Assembly (NCBI GenBank): GCA_964019425.1
Contig: OZ025788.1
Location: forward strand, 1,488,001 to 1,552,000
DNA from: Flectonema sp. DT1601
Lineage: Eukaryota; Euglenozoa; Diplonemea; Diplonemida; Diplonemidae
Length of the DNA: 64,000 bases
Reading direction: 5' to 3'
Shown here: positions 26,647-35,862 of the stretch, piece after piece
Layout of the letters: each line of letters starts with the position of its first letter
Numbering within the stretch: the stretch's first letter is position 1
Translations under genes and position numbers: made by a program
The notes under the pieces: model-generated
Databases searched by the model: none
Told to the model about the DNA's origin: nothing
The model's input: the letters and a program-made list of their open reading frames with translations, nothing else

Positions 26647-29121
26647 ATGGGATGGCGATGGTGGCGCAATGATGACGAAAATAAAACCTTCGTCAGGCAA
26701 TTTGAAGGGCAACGAGATGGCGAAGTCGACGACACATGGCGTGCGAATTACGCAGATGCAAGGGACTTGCTCCGACATTGCGAGCGACACAAAGGTGATG
26801 GGGGTGACGAAGGGATGTCGCTTTTGATGGATTCTATTTTTGAGGAGGCAATTGTCAGACCCAGAGATGCATTTACGAAACAGTTGAATCTCTTGAAGGC
26901 ACACTGGAAGCCACTCCAAGCCACGCTCACTGATTACGAAGGACAAATTAAGTCAACTCTGAAAAAGTCCGACAAGACTTTTAACATTCTAACAAAAGTT
27001 GTGGAAGATCACTACAGGGGGCTCCTGCAATTGCAAGTTTTTCAATATTGGCACAGAGTGCTTTACGATCGAGCAGAAGCTCTCCTATCCTACGATGATA
27101 AGATGCGGATATCCTCGCGGTATGAAATGTATAGAATAGAGACTCGTGATTTTCGTCAGCCGAGACTCCTTGGCTCGGAGATGAGAGCCATTGTCGAACG
27201 ATATGCAACGTTTTTGCATAATCACAACTGTGATATAGCTGGTATCTCGAGAGGTCATCACACTCAAATTGTTAAGCAAGAAGAGGCGGAAGCACTTCTC
27301 TCCCGACGACGAATGGATGTTCCAACTCCTCCGATCGATATATTCTTACTTGGATTGTATGTCGGTACTGCCACGTGTTTCTCCATCATAATTATGTATG
27401 TTATCCTGTACGCTACACCGATTCCTAGTTATGACGAATCGATTCATTTCTGGCCAGTTGTCCCTCTATTTCGTGGATACTTTGTAATTGAAATCGCACT
27501 TGTGTGTTGGGCACTTGTGATGCACGTCATGGATAAGCGTCGTATCAACTATCCATACTTATTGGGTTTGACGGGAGAGACGATCAGCAGTGCGCATTTG
27601 ATGAAAATAAGCTGTTTTTTTGTATCATTTTCTGTAGTAATATTCGCTGTGTACCTTCTTCACGTCAAGTGTGGAGTTGTAGTGCCACTGTTGGGGTTTG
27701 AGAATCCACTTAATTATATTTTATTTCATACGGTTGTTCCTGCAGCGGTGTTCTTGTTCCCACTGGACTTCTTTCACAGGTCGAGTAGGTGGTGGCTGCT
27801 CAAGACAGTCGCTTTGGTATTTGCTACACCTGCTGTCGCAAAGGTAACATTCGCTGCTAACTTTGTTACGGATTTCATGACCTCCATGGTGAAACCTATT
27901 TCGGACGTTGTCGCTGCCTGGTATGTTGTGTGTTCCTATGAAACTCCTTCGAACTACCAACTTCCAACATTTGCTGCTGAACTCTGCGTTCTATTGCCGC
28001 TTTCTATTAGGTTTATGCAATGTGTTAGGAAGGCTGTTATCGATCCGTATCTTTACATCTTGAAACACAGAAGGAAGCGAAAGGAGGACATTGAGCAGCC
28101 GTCCCCTCAGAGGGATTTGGAGAAGTTATGCGGAACATGGGATATATCGGGAACCAGTAGCACAGCTACAATAATAACAGAAAATGAGAAAGGAATTAAG
28201 AAAACCTTATTAAAATCTCATGATGAAGTCGGAGAGTTGCTAGCAACTGAAGACAGTACTGCTGGAGGATACTCTTACAGATGTGAATTGACGGGTCCTT
28301 CATCACCTCATCCAAAGCAAGTTGAATTAGTCAAGCTTGATAGGTACACTCTTCAAGCTACCTGTACGATACCTGCAACTGGATTCCAGAAAACCTGTCT
28401 TGCAAAAAAACGTAACGGTCTTGCCCGTTTTATTCTTATACCTCACGGATTGAACACTTTGAAGTATGTCTGTTCATTAGCTCCTATCTTCTTCTCTTCG
28501 ATTTTTGAGAACGTTTACGCTAATTTGATATTTCTGATAGTCAGTGCTGCCTACTTTTTTTTTTGGGACTTGTTTATGGATTGGGGACTGTGGAAGAGAG
28601 ACACGTTTCCACCGAGAGGGCTGAAGCCATTCGCCTTTGGTCTTGTTTGGAGGAGGACTTCTGTTGAGTTGACTCCAGCAAATAAATTATTTTACTACTT
28701 TCTCGTACTTCTGAATCTTGTGGGACGTTGTGCGTGGGCCTTCACTCTTACACAACCAAAGCTACTCGGGATTACCGACAAAGCGACTACGGAAATGTTA
28801 GTTTTATGTACGTCTGTTATAGAAGTCATCAGACGTTGCGTGTGGGCCAGAATGAGACTTGGACACGAGCAGCAAGTTGACATTGGTCAATTTAGACAGG
28901 GAGATGGATACCGCAATGTACCTCCTCTCATTTCAAAACAAACCCCGTGGACTACACCAGGAGAGTTTGCTGTTCTTCGAAAGTTGAAGGTCGACCCTGG
29001 GGAACTTCAGGAATTCATCGCTGATCAGGAAAACCATGAGAGGTCAAAAGGATGGGTAGCGTTGAAGGATATGATGAAATCGGGAAGCGTGCAATCCTCT
29101 CAAAAAAATAAAAACAAATAA
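26647..29121 (+). CDS. XPR1/EXS-family phosphate exporter
   Basis: 824 residues in one exon. Residues 1-220 are soluble and partly coiled, in the place of an SPX domain, but divergent: the N-terminal SPX signature is not evident. From about 228 on there are many hydrophobic helices (LLGLYVGTATCFSIIIMYVI and others). The EXS core is recognised by LPLSIRFMQCVRK near 455-468 and by WDLFMDWGLWKR near 640, followed by further membrane helices. Known: XPR1/PHO1/Syg1 proteins export inorganic phosphate and are gated by inositol pyrophosphates through SPX. Odd: about 130 residues (roughly 480-605) lie between the two EXS signatures, which are normally much closer. Start: first ATG of the frame; an upstream exon cannot be excluded. 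It probably acts in the plasma membrane or Golgi. Confidence 0.85.
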   Translation: MGWRWWRNDDENKTFVRQFEGQRDGEVDDTWRANYADARDLLRHCERHKGDGGDEGMSLLMDSIFEEAIVRPRDAFTKQLNLLKAHWKPLQATLTDYEGQIKSTLKKSDKTFNILTKVVEDHYRGLLQLQVFQYWHRVLYDRAEALLSYDDKMRISSRYEMYRIETRDFRQPRLLGSEMRAIVERYATFLHNHNCDIAGISRGHHTQIVKQEEAEALLSRRRMDVPTPPIDIFLLGLYVGTATCFSIIIMYVILYATPIPSYDESIHFWPVVPLFRGYFVIEIALVCWALVMHVMDKRRINYPYLLGLTGETISSAHLMKISCFFVSFSVVIFAVYLLHVKCGVVVPLLGFENPLNYILFHTVVPAAVFLFPLDFFHRSSRWWLLKTVALVFATPAVAKVTFAANFVTDFMTSMVKPISDVVAAWYVVCSYETPSNYQLPTFAAELCVLLPLSIRFMQCVRKAVIDPYLYILKHRRKRKEDIEQPSPQRDLEKLCGTWDISGTSSTATIITENEKGIKKTLLKSHDEVGELLATEDSTAGGYSYRCELTGPSSPHPKQVELVKLDRYTLQATCTIPATGFQKTCLAKKRNGLARFILIPHGLNTLKYVCSLAPIFFSSIFENVYANLIFLIVSAAYFFFWDLFMDWGLWKRDTFPPRGLKPFAFGLVWRRTSVELTPANKLFYYFLVLLNLVGRCAWAFTLTQPKLLGITDKATTEMLVLCTSVIEVIRRCVWARMRLGHEQQVDIGQFRQGDGYRNVPPLISKQTPWTTPGEFAVLRKLKVDPGELQEFIADQENHERSKGWVALKDMMKSGSVQSSQKNKNK

Positions 29122-29366
29122 ACCGTAAAAGCGTTCTTTCCGCTTTCGTTATTTGAAAACTTCCTCTCCAACTCTTTTATTTATAGTGTGTAACCACAGC
29201 CGAGTTCGTTCTCGAGCAATTCACTCACGGCTCTTGATGAGCCACGATTCGTTAATGATATTTCTAAAATATCAGATATAGCCGTTGACGAGCTGGGGAT
29301 GTCCAAGTAATCTTTTTTTTCTTATCATATTATTACTGACGACAGATATATAAATATTATGGGAAA
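29122..29366. other. Intergenic spacer
   Basis: AT-rich sequence after the exporter stop codon. No gene, RNA or repeat recognised. Confidence 0.5.
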
Positions 29367-30802
29367 TTGCGTGTGCCCAAGAGCCGAAGTAATGTTCAAC
29401 AACGTCCTCCGTCGGTAAAAAGTAGGGCGGCAATGCCTCAGATAGATCCTCCTAAAAATGAAGGGAAGCCTCCAGAGAGTTTGATATTGACGAAGCTAAA
29501 GCTAACGAGGTTCACTTTGACGCAAATGCAGTACTTGAATGTCATCATCAGGGAGTGAAGAACGAATCTTTAACATGTCACAAACATATCGACGCCCTAG
29601 CGAGATCCATATCACTTGAAATGATAACTGACTCTTTGGAACGCTCTCCAAAACAAATTGGTGCAGAAATGATTTGCGAACTTGTAGAAGTCTCACACAG
29701 AAATGGTGATTTTAAGAAAGCTACGATGTCAAGGTTAACTGGCAACCCTGATAGGGACATCGCCATCCGCATTGTGTTGTGTTGGAACTACATGGGGAAG
29801 TGCGGTACCACAATTTCCAAAGAAAAGTTGATTCCTTTTCAGATCTGGATATCCACACTGCAATCGAGTTTGCTCGCCGGTTGCTGAAGATACCGAAAGA
29901 TGCCCATGTTCTCCTTGCAGTTGACGAATTGACCAAGACTGGGAATCCCCCACTCTACCTTACATGTCTGACCAAAGCGATGACCGAATCCTTTGAGAAA
30001 TCGAAGAATATAGGTGGAAGCCTTGGCGTTATGTACATTGTAGCTTCCGCTTATAACTCTATCGATCCATTGTCCCTCACAACAAATAGCAATCGACAGG
30101 TGGTCATGCAGGAGCTAGCTCCTTTGGTATGCTCATCCCAAATGTTTGACGCAGTCAACAAGGACTGGGATCTGAAGGGGAACAGGCGTGTGTATTTCCC
30201 CAGGTCAAAGTGCTGGAGAGATCTACATACAAAGGTGGGGAATACCATCCGAATCTCGATCATGCGGGTATTATGGGAATGTGCTGGACATCCACGTCTA
30301 CTGGAACATGTCATTGACCGGTTCAGACTCCAGCCAAAAGTAATGAAAGTTGATGCTTTCAAAGAGTGGGCTGACTTGACCCTGCTTTTGCAGAGGTGCA
30401 ACTGGCGGGATTGATTTCGAAGAGAGAACAGGGAGGATGATCCATGAGGAAAACCCTAAGTGGCCACCTTCCTTCTTCGAAGGTTGTTCAGGAGAGGGCC
30501 AACGGCAAAGGAATCAAAAGAACTCAAAGATCCAGAAAAAAGAGCTTTCCATTTTGCACAAATAAAGGGATTTGTCGCGAAGAGTTGATTGGACTCACAA
30601 CCATTCGCATGGAGTGAAAGGTACAGGCAAAACAGCGGTCATGCGAGCAATGGTCGGATTCGAGGAGAAGCCAGGGTGGATTCAGGCAGCTGACCCAAGG
30701 GCTGTGACATCTTCCTTCAATGAAGCTGGTGGCAGCGTTAGCAATTTCAGAAATGATTGCAAGAAACTAGGTTTACATCGGACAGACACTCTGTTTCGGT
30801 AG
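29367..30802 (+). pseudogene. Broken P-loop ATPase, RHS-like
   Basis: Coding-like sequence is spread over several frames, the longest pieces being 29555-29887, 29779-30414 and 30572-30802. The middle piece carries a Walker B type strand, HVLLAVDEL. The last carries a Walker A, GVKGTGKTAVMRAM. Because Walker A lies downstream of Walker B, the last piece is probably the start of a second, truncated copy or a rearranged one. The style resembles the large RHS-type ATPase families that expand in some protists; that is my judgement from motif and context, not a search. It is clearly broken, with several interruptions, and it borders the repeat-rich half of the window. Confidence 0.5.
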
Positions 30803-30922
30803 GCACATCTTAAGGTACAACGGGATGCGTGAAGAGGATGTTCAAAGGATTGGTAGGTCCTGTCATTTTTGTCATGTCACCCGCAAACCTGCAAACCAAC
30901 ACTCAGACTGGGAACTGCACGA

Positions 30923-31360
30923 AAGAGAACAGGAATGATACTTAAACAACGTTTAACGTAGATCAATGAAAAGGTAAATATTATAAGAGTATTTTGCCTA
31001 ACAGCGCAATACAGCTTCACGTGGTCGGCCTGGGTTCAAACCCGCCCCGCCCCGGTTGGGTAACTGCATATCACCTTCGGAGTTGTCGAAGTGTCTCTTC
31101 CAACACTCCTGTCTCCATGTGTCCAATTTCAAGGACGCGTGACCATTTCTTTTTTTCTGTTGCCGCTCTTCTTACATCCTCAGGCGGGCCCGCAAACCCG
31201 CAAACCCGCAAACCCGCAAACCCGCAAACCCGCAAACCCGCAAACCAACACTCAGACTGGGAACTGCACAAAAGGCAAGTGAAGTACGATATACTCTTAT
31301 AATATTTAACTTTTCGTTGATCTACGTTAAACGTTGTTTAAGTATTATTTCTGTTCTCTT
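30923..31360. repeat. 70-bp inverted repeat enclosing a small 8-mer array
   Basis: Arms 30923-30992 and 31291-31360 are inverted copies of each other with about 4 mismatches in 70. The 298 bp between them hold a B-box-like GGTTCAAACCC near 31032, a CT-rich tract and a seven-copy CCCGCAAA array (31189-31246). A direct repeat, GCAAACCAACACTCAGACTG, occurs near 30892 and again at 31239. It may be a foldback or MITE-type element; no target-site duplication is obvious. Confidence 0.75.
31189..31246. repeat. CCCGCAAA array, about 7 copies
   Basis: An 8-bp tandem repeat identical in unit and orientation to the multi-kilobase arrays further right. It lies inside the 70-bp inverted repeat. Confidence 0.95.
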
Positions 31361-32186
31361 GTCTTTATTTCAGAATTATCATTTCACTGTTTCTCTTATC
31401 ATTATTTTATTGTACTCATTTATTCAGGCTAGGAAGGGTCTTAACGCAAAGCGTTTTCCCACCCGCCCTACCCCTGTAACGGTGCCAACCTTTCCCCCGG
31501 CCGATTTTAGGCCGTGGTCGAACATGCAATTGTACAAGCATGCGGTGCCGTTTTCCCATTACCCCTTCGTGAATGAGTTGCTTCGTGTTAACTTGGTTCT
31601 CCTTTGTCTTTCTCATCATCATTTTCTTCAGCTGAGAAAATGGGAAAGCTAAGACGACATGAGGCTTATGATGCTAGTATCTTGTTATGTGGTTAATTCG
31701 TGTGATTGTTTTTATCAGACTCTCCTTTATGACTTTTCCTTTTCAACAGTACTTCACTGAGAATGCCGAGCGGTTCCCCGCAAACCCGCAAACCCGCAAA
31801 CCCGCAAACCCTAGAATTCATTCAGGTAATTTTCCACCAAGCTTAGCACCGGAAAGAAATAATCAAAGGAATCAGACAGAAAAGTGTATGATTCCGAAGT
31901 TGGAAAAATGAACAAAACAACAGACATTTTTTATATATTCTTTAGCCTTCTATTTTTCAAAAAGAAATTCTTTATACAGCTCGATCACTTCTTTCTCTCA
32001 CACTCACGTTTTCGAAGCCCACCCTCCTCACCCCTCCACCCCGTGGTGGAGCTGAGTCCAACGAAAACGGACTTCAGTTACCCCGCCGCAGCGAGCCACC
32101 TTGAACCAGGGTATTCTTGCAATCGCGCGTTCTAGTGTAATCGCTTGTTATTGGTGCGTGTGTAGTTTTTAAGTTTTATTATTTCG
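31361..32186. other. Noncoding repeat-zone sequence
   Basis: Pyrimidine-rich tracts ending in AG (near 31372 and 31428), a four-copy CCCGCAAA array at 31776-31811 preceded by GGTTCCCC, and GC-rich patches near 31460-31520 and 32020-32110. No gene recognised. GGTTCCCC is also the sequence at the right junction of the DIRS-type element, so a small element relic is possible but unproven. Confidence 0.4.
31776..31811. repeat. CCCGCAAA array, about 4 copies
   Basis: A short array in the same orientation as the others, following GGTTCCCC and ending at CCTAGAATTC. Confidence 0.9.
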
Positions 32187-32598
32187 AACCCGCAAACCCG
32201 CAAACCCGCAAACCCGCAAACCCGCAAACCCGCAAACCCGCAAACCCGCAAACCCGCAAACCCGCAAACCCGCAAACCCGCAAACCCGCAAACCCGCAAA
32301 CCCGCAAACCCGCAAACCCGCAAACCCGCAAACCCGCAAACCCGCAAACCCGCAAACCCGCAAACCCCGCAAACCCGCAAACCCCGCAAACCCGCAAACC
32401 CGCAAACCCGCAAACCCGCAAACCCGCAAACCCGCAAACCCGCAAACCCGCAAACCCCGCAAACCCGCAAACCCCGCAAACCCGCAAACCCGCAAACCCG
32501 CAAACCCGCAAACCCGCAAACCCGCAAACCCGCAAACCCGCAAACCCGCAAACCCGCAAACCCGCAAACCCGCAAACCCGCAAACCCGCAAACCCGCA
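32187..32598. repeat. CCCGCAAA array, about 51 copies with 9-bp variants
   Basis: 412 bp of the 8-mer. Four units carry an extra C (CCCCGCAAA), arranged as two identical pairs near 32362-32385 and 32453-32477, so a block containing the pair was itself duplicated. The array ends at CGCACTAGAG, the same boundary as the array at 45323-45426. Confidence 0.97.
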
Positions 32599-33230
32599 CT
32601 AGAGATACCCCTTCCAGGCTCGCGTTGCTCGCACACAATTTTTTTTTTTTAAATCTTTCTGAACAAACCTTATTTTTACAACCAAGTCACGTCTGTTTTT
32701 ATTCCCTGTGTCTAGCTAGGTACCCGTCCAGGATTCAAAATTGGACTTAACTTTACGCTCGCTTCGCTCGCGTTAAGTTAAGTCCAATTTTGTATCCTCA
32801 TCGCAATCTTTTTATTATTCATTTATTACTTTTCTGTCCCAACGGGACGACAAATGAAAAATGTCCTCCCTTAGCTGAAAATGCACACTGCACCCTGTTT
32901 TATCAAGTCATATCACAGAATGGACGAAGATAAGGTTATTCTTTATTTATTGTTTTTGTTTTTCTGAAAGATAGTTATATTAATATGCTAGCACGAAAAC
33001 GACGGCTAGGTTTATGATGATTGGATATGTGGCTTAGGTTATCTGTTTGTTTCATTTGGAAATATTTTATAAACCATTCACAACAGGTTTATCGAACTTG
33101 TATCTGCAATGTGTGCGACCCTGGGATGGAAATATAGGAATTTAGTTATATTAATAAGGTTATCGTTCATTACATTATTTTCAATAAAATAGATATGTGA
33201 GAAGAACTACGGGATGGGGAATAACAGTGG
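32599..33230. repeat. Interspersed module copy X (array flank, hairpin, S3 segment)
   Basis: After the 8-mer array come a conserved flank (starting CACTAGAGATACCCC), a hairpin at 32736-32792 and a segment with CCCAACGGGACGACAAATG, CTAGCACGAAAACGACGG and GTGTGCGACCCTGGGATGG. The same order recurs at 45427-46330, and part of it at 43549-43770. It appears to be a mobile or segmentally copied module. No coding capacity is seen. Confidence 0.8.
32736..32792. repeat. 57-bp hairpin in module copy X
   Basis: CAAAATTGGACTTAACTT is followed by a GC-rich loop and then the reverse complement, giving an 18-bp perfect stem that extends to about 23 bp with one mismatch. A diverged version sits at the same relative position at 45562-45601. 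Confidence 0.85.
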
Positions 33231-33297
33231 TGAAAAAAGCATCAGCCGATTGCGGGTTTATAGTGCTTCTGTATGTATGTGGGGTGGGTGACTATTC

Positions 33298-33882
33298 TAC
33301 TTCGGCCTCTTGATGCCTTGGGTTCTTCCAGTGGTTGATCTTTGTTTCGCCTGCTGAGGCTTTCACCGCCAGCGCTTCCTTCTGTCGAAAATGGTAGCTC
33401 CTCGAGCGGCCACCCTGCAGGCTATCGAGACATCCCGAGCCGCAGCCTTTACCTCCTGCTGACGTTTCTCAACATCAGTTGCCGCTTCCCCTTCGTCGAA
33501 GAGCAGCCGCCACCTTCCGAGCAGACTCTGCCATTTGTTCCTTCTGCTGACGTTCCCTCAATAGGATCTCCACCTCCAATGGTTCCTTCCTTTCGGGCTG
33601 GTGTGTGTGTGTGTTGTCGTACTCCTTCAGCTCACGTTCCTTTGCCATGACTGCCGAAGCTTGGAGCTTCAACGCTTCTCTTCGACGAAGGGTTGCTTCT
33701 CGAGCAGCCTTTCGAGCTGCTATCTGGAGTTCCTTCTGCTTTAGTAAGTTCACCTCCAAGGCTTCTTTCCTTTGAAGGGCACATTCTCGAGCCTCTATCT
33801 CCTTCAATCGCTTCTGCTCTGGCTCCTTCGCCATGACTGCGTGCCACCGCCGGCGTCTTGCTTCCAAGGTGTCCTTAACCAT
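33298..33882 (-). pseudogene. Detached copy of the Helitron protein C-terminal tail
   Basis: On the minus strand, a 135-codon frame (33475-33882) and the sequence after it match the coiled-coil tail of the large Helitron protein (compare 34196-34850): shared strings include ARKAAREATLRRRE, VMAKERELKE and VEILLRERQQKEQ. Similarity continues through the stop region into the 3' flank (CTTCGGCCTCTTGATG, and near 33250-33300 versus 34150-34200). It is therefore a tandem partial duplication of the Helitron 3' part, diverged by scattered substitutions and small indels. It may be a leftover of a truncated element. I see no reason to think it makes a functional protein. Confidence 0.8.
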
Positions 33883-34195
33883 GATGTTGTTACTGTTGTG
33901 GAATTATATTTTAGATTTGAGTTTAATAATGTTATTCAAAACAGGTTAATACATAAACCCAAAAAATGTGCCGCGTGATCGCGTATTGAACCCTCAGTCA
34001 CAGGAATGCAAGAGCGATTAGTCGACGACCATATTATTATTATTTATTTATTTATTTATTTATTTATTGTGTGTTGCTATCCTAGGATGAAAATAAGGGT
34101 TTATTGTGCATTAACTTAATTTCCGTCCTGCTCAGTGTTCCAAAACGAAAATGTGAACTTCTGTATGTGCTAGTTTTGCGGGTGACTGTTGTTGT
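33883..34195. other. Spacer between the tail copy and the Helitron gene
   Basis: Contains an (ATTT)n microsatellite near 34035-34068 and a stretch near 34077-34110 that is a diverged match to the S3 segment (GCTATCCTAGGATG versus GCGACCCTGGGATGG). This supports a link between S3 and the Helitron 3' flank. Nothing else recognised. Confidence 0.5.
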
Positions 34196-35831
34196 CTACT
34201 TCGGCCTCTTGATGCGCTGGGATTTTGCGGGGGGTGCTTTCCGCTTCATTGCAGCTGGCTTCTGGGACGAAGTTCCAGGCTTTTCTTTCGCCTGCTTTCG
34301 GGAGGTTCTCACCGCCAGGGCTTCTTTTCGTCGAATGGCAGCTTCTCGAGCGGCCACCCTGCGGGCTATGGAAGCATCCCGAGCCGCAGCCTTTACCACC
34401 TGCTGACGTTTCTCAACATCAGTTGCCGCTTCCCTTCGTCGAAGAGCAGCCGCCACCTTCTGAGCAGACTCTGCCTTTTGTTCCTTCTGCTGACGTTCCC
34501 TCAACAGGATCTCCACCTCCAATGCTTCCTTCCTTCGGGCTGGCGTGTCGAACTCCTTCAGCTCACGTTCCTTCGCCATGACCGGCGGCGAAGCTTCCAA
34601 CTTCAACGTTTCTCTTCGACGAAGGGTTGCTTCTCGAGCAGCCTTTCGGGCCGCTATCTCGAGTTCCTTCTGCTTGAGTAACTTCACCTCCAAGGCTTCT
34701 TTCCTTCGAAGGGCAGATTCTCGAGCCTCAACCTCCAGAGCCAGTGACCTCATTCGCTTCTGCTCTCGCTCCTTCGCCGTGACTGCATGCCACCGCTGGC
34801 GTCTTGCTTCCAAGGGGTCGTTAGCCGTCAGGCGGTATGTATCACGCAACCTGATGAGTGCTTCCTCTGGACTGCGGGACCGCAGGTTGACGTAATGCAG
34901 ACCTAGTGCATGGATGATTTCCCCCAGCTGATTCCAAATGAAGATAGTTCCGTTGGTGTGGTGGGTTAGAAGAAATGAGAAATGGTCGTGAACCTCATTT
35001 TGGTCTTCCGTAAAGAAACACGACTCCGGGAAGAACCCTCCAACTCGTAGCCCGTCTTGCTGTAGTACGACGATTTTTATATGTAGCAGCACCGCGGCTG
35101 CGTCGATTGCCTCGTTCGTCAGCCAAGACCCGTCGGTTCGATATTGCTCGACCCAGGATGAGTCACTACCTGCGCGGACCATCTCTTCGCAGATCTGGTG
35201 TCGGAGGTCTCCATGGGAAGGGATATCCGCATTCGCATACCAGTGGACATCACGGAGCGCATTCTGTATGGCATATAGAAGGCAGTTACCGTCCGATCCT
35301 GTTCGCCGCATCTCGAGCCCAAAGAGATGCCACATGACGTAGGCGTATTCTTGTGATGGGTGAGTGAATGTTGGATCCAAACGGGTTGCTGAACCGAGGT
35401 AAGCCTGAGGATCGAAGGCAGGAAGTTCCATCCTCTTCCGTTTTCGAGCAACTTCTGAAGGCGCACGCGTCGAAGAAGAAGATGGATCCTTTTTTTGTGC
35501 CGCGATCTTGTGCCACACGGTGGACAGCGATTCGAGAGATGTTTTTACTCCGAAGAAAGGTTTCAAATTGATGTAGTGGGTGTGCAGGCCCCCTGCCGTT
35601 TCGCAACTCCACAGGAAGATGACCCTGGAACTCTGCAACAACAGCCATCTGAGTTCTTCATGCACGGTTCTCTGTGAAGCCCCCTCCTCCTCCTTCTTCT
35701 CTGGGAAGGTAACGATCTGACTGAGGCCGTCTTGTTTCAGCAGCACAATGTCTAACTGCAGGATTCTGGAAGCCGCGTCGACTGCTCGATCCGTGAGCCA
35801 TGCTGATCTCCAACTGCTGTGTTCGGAATCC

Positions 35832-35862
<31 letters not shown>

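Noticed and set aside
1-29121. Kinetoplastid origin (one-strand gene order, TATE/VIPER-like element, RHS-like relic)
   Set aside because: Six well-supported spliceosomal introns in two adjacent genes do not fit the nearly intron-free genomes of kinetoplastids. The resemblance of the mobile elements is not enough.
31769-31811. Solo relic of the DIRS-type element end (GGTTCCCC before an 8-mer array)
   Set aside because: Only eight bases are shared with the element end and the flanking sequence does not align, so chance cannot be excluded.
33960-34025. Second tRNA-like sequence (TTGAACCC and GACCATAT shared with 43374-43455)
   Set aside because: Only short strings match; there is no A box and no foldable arms.
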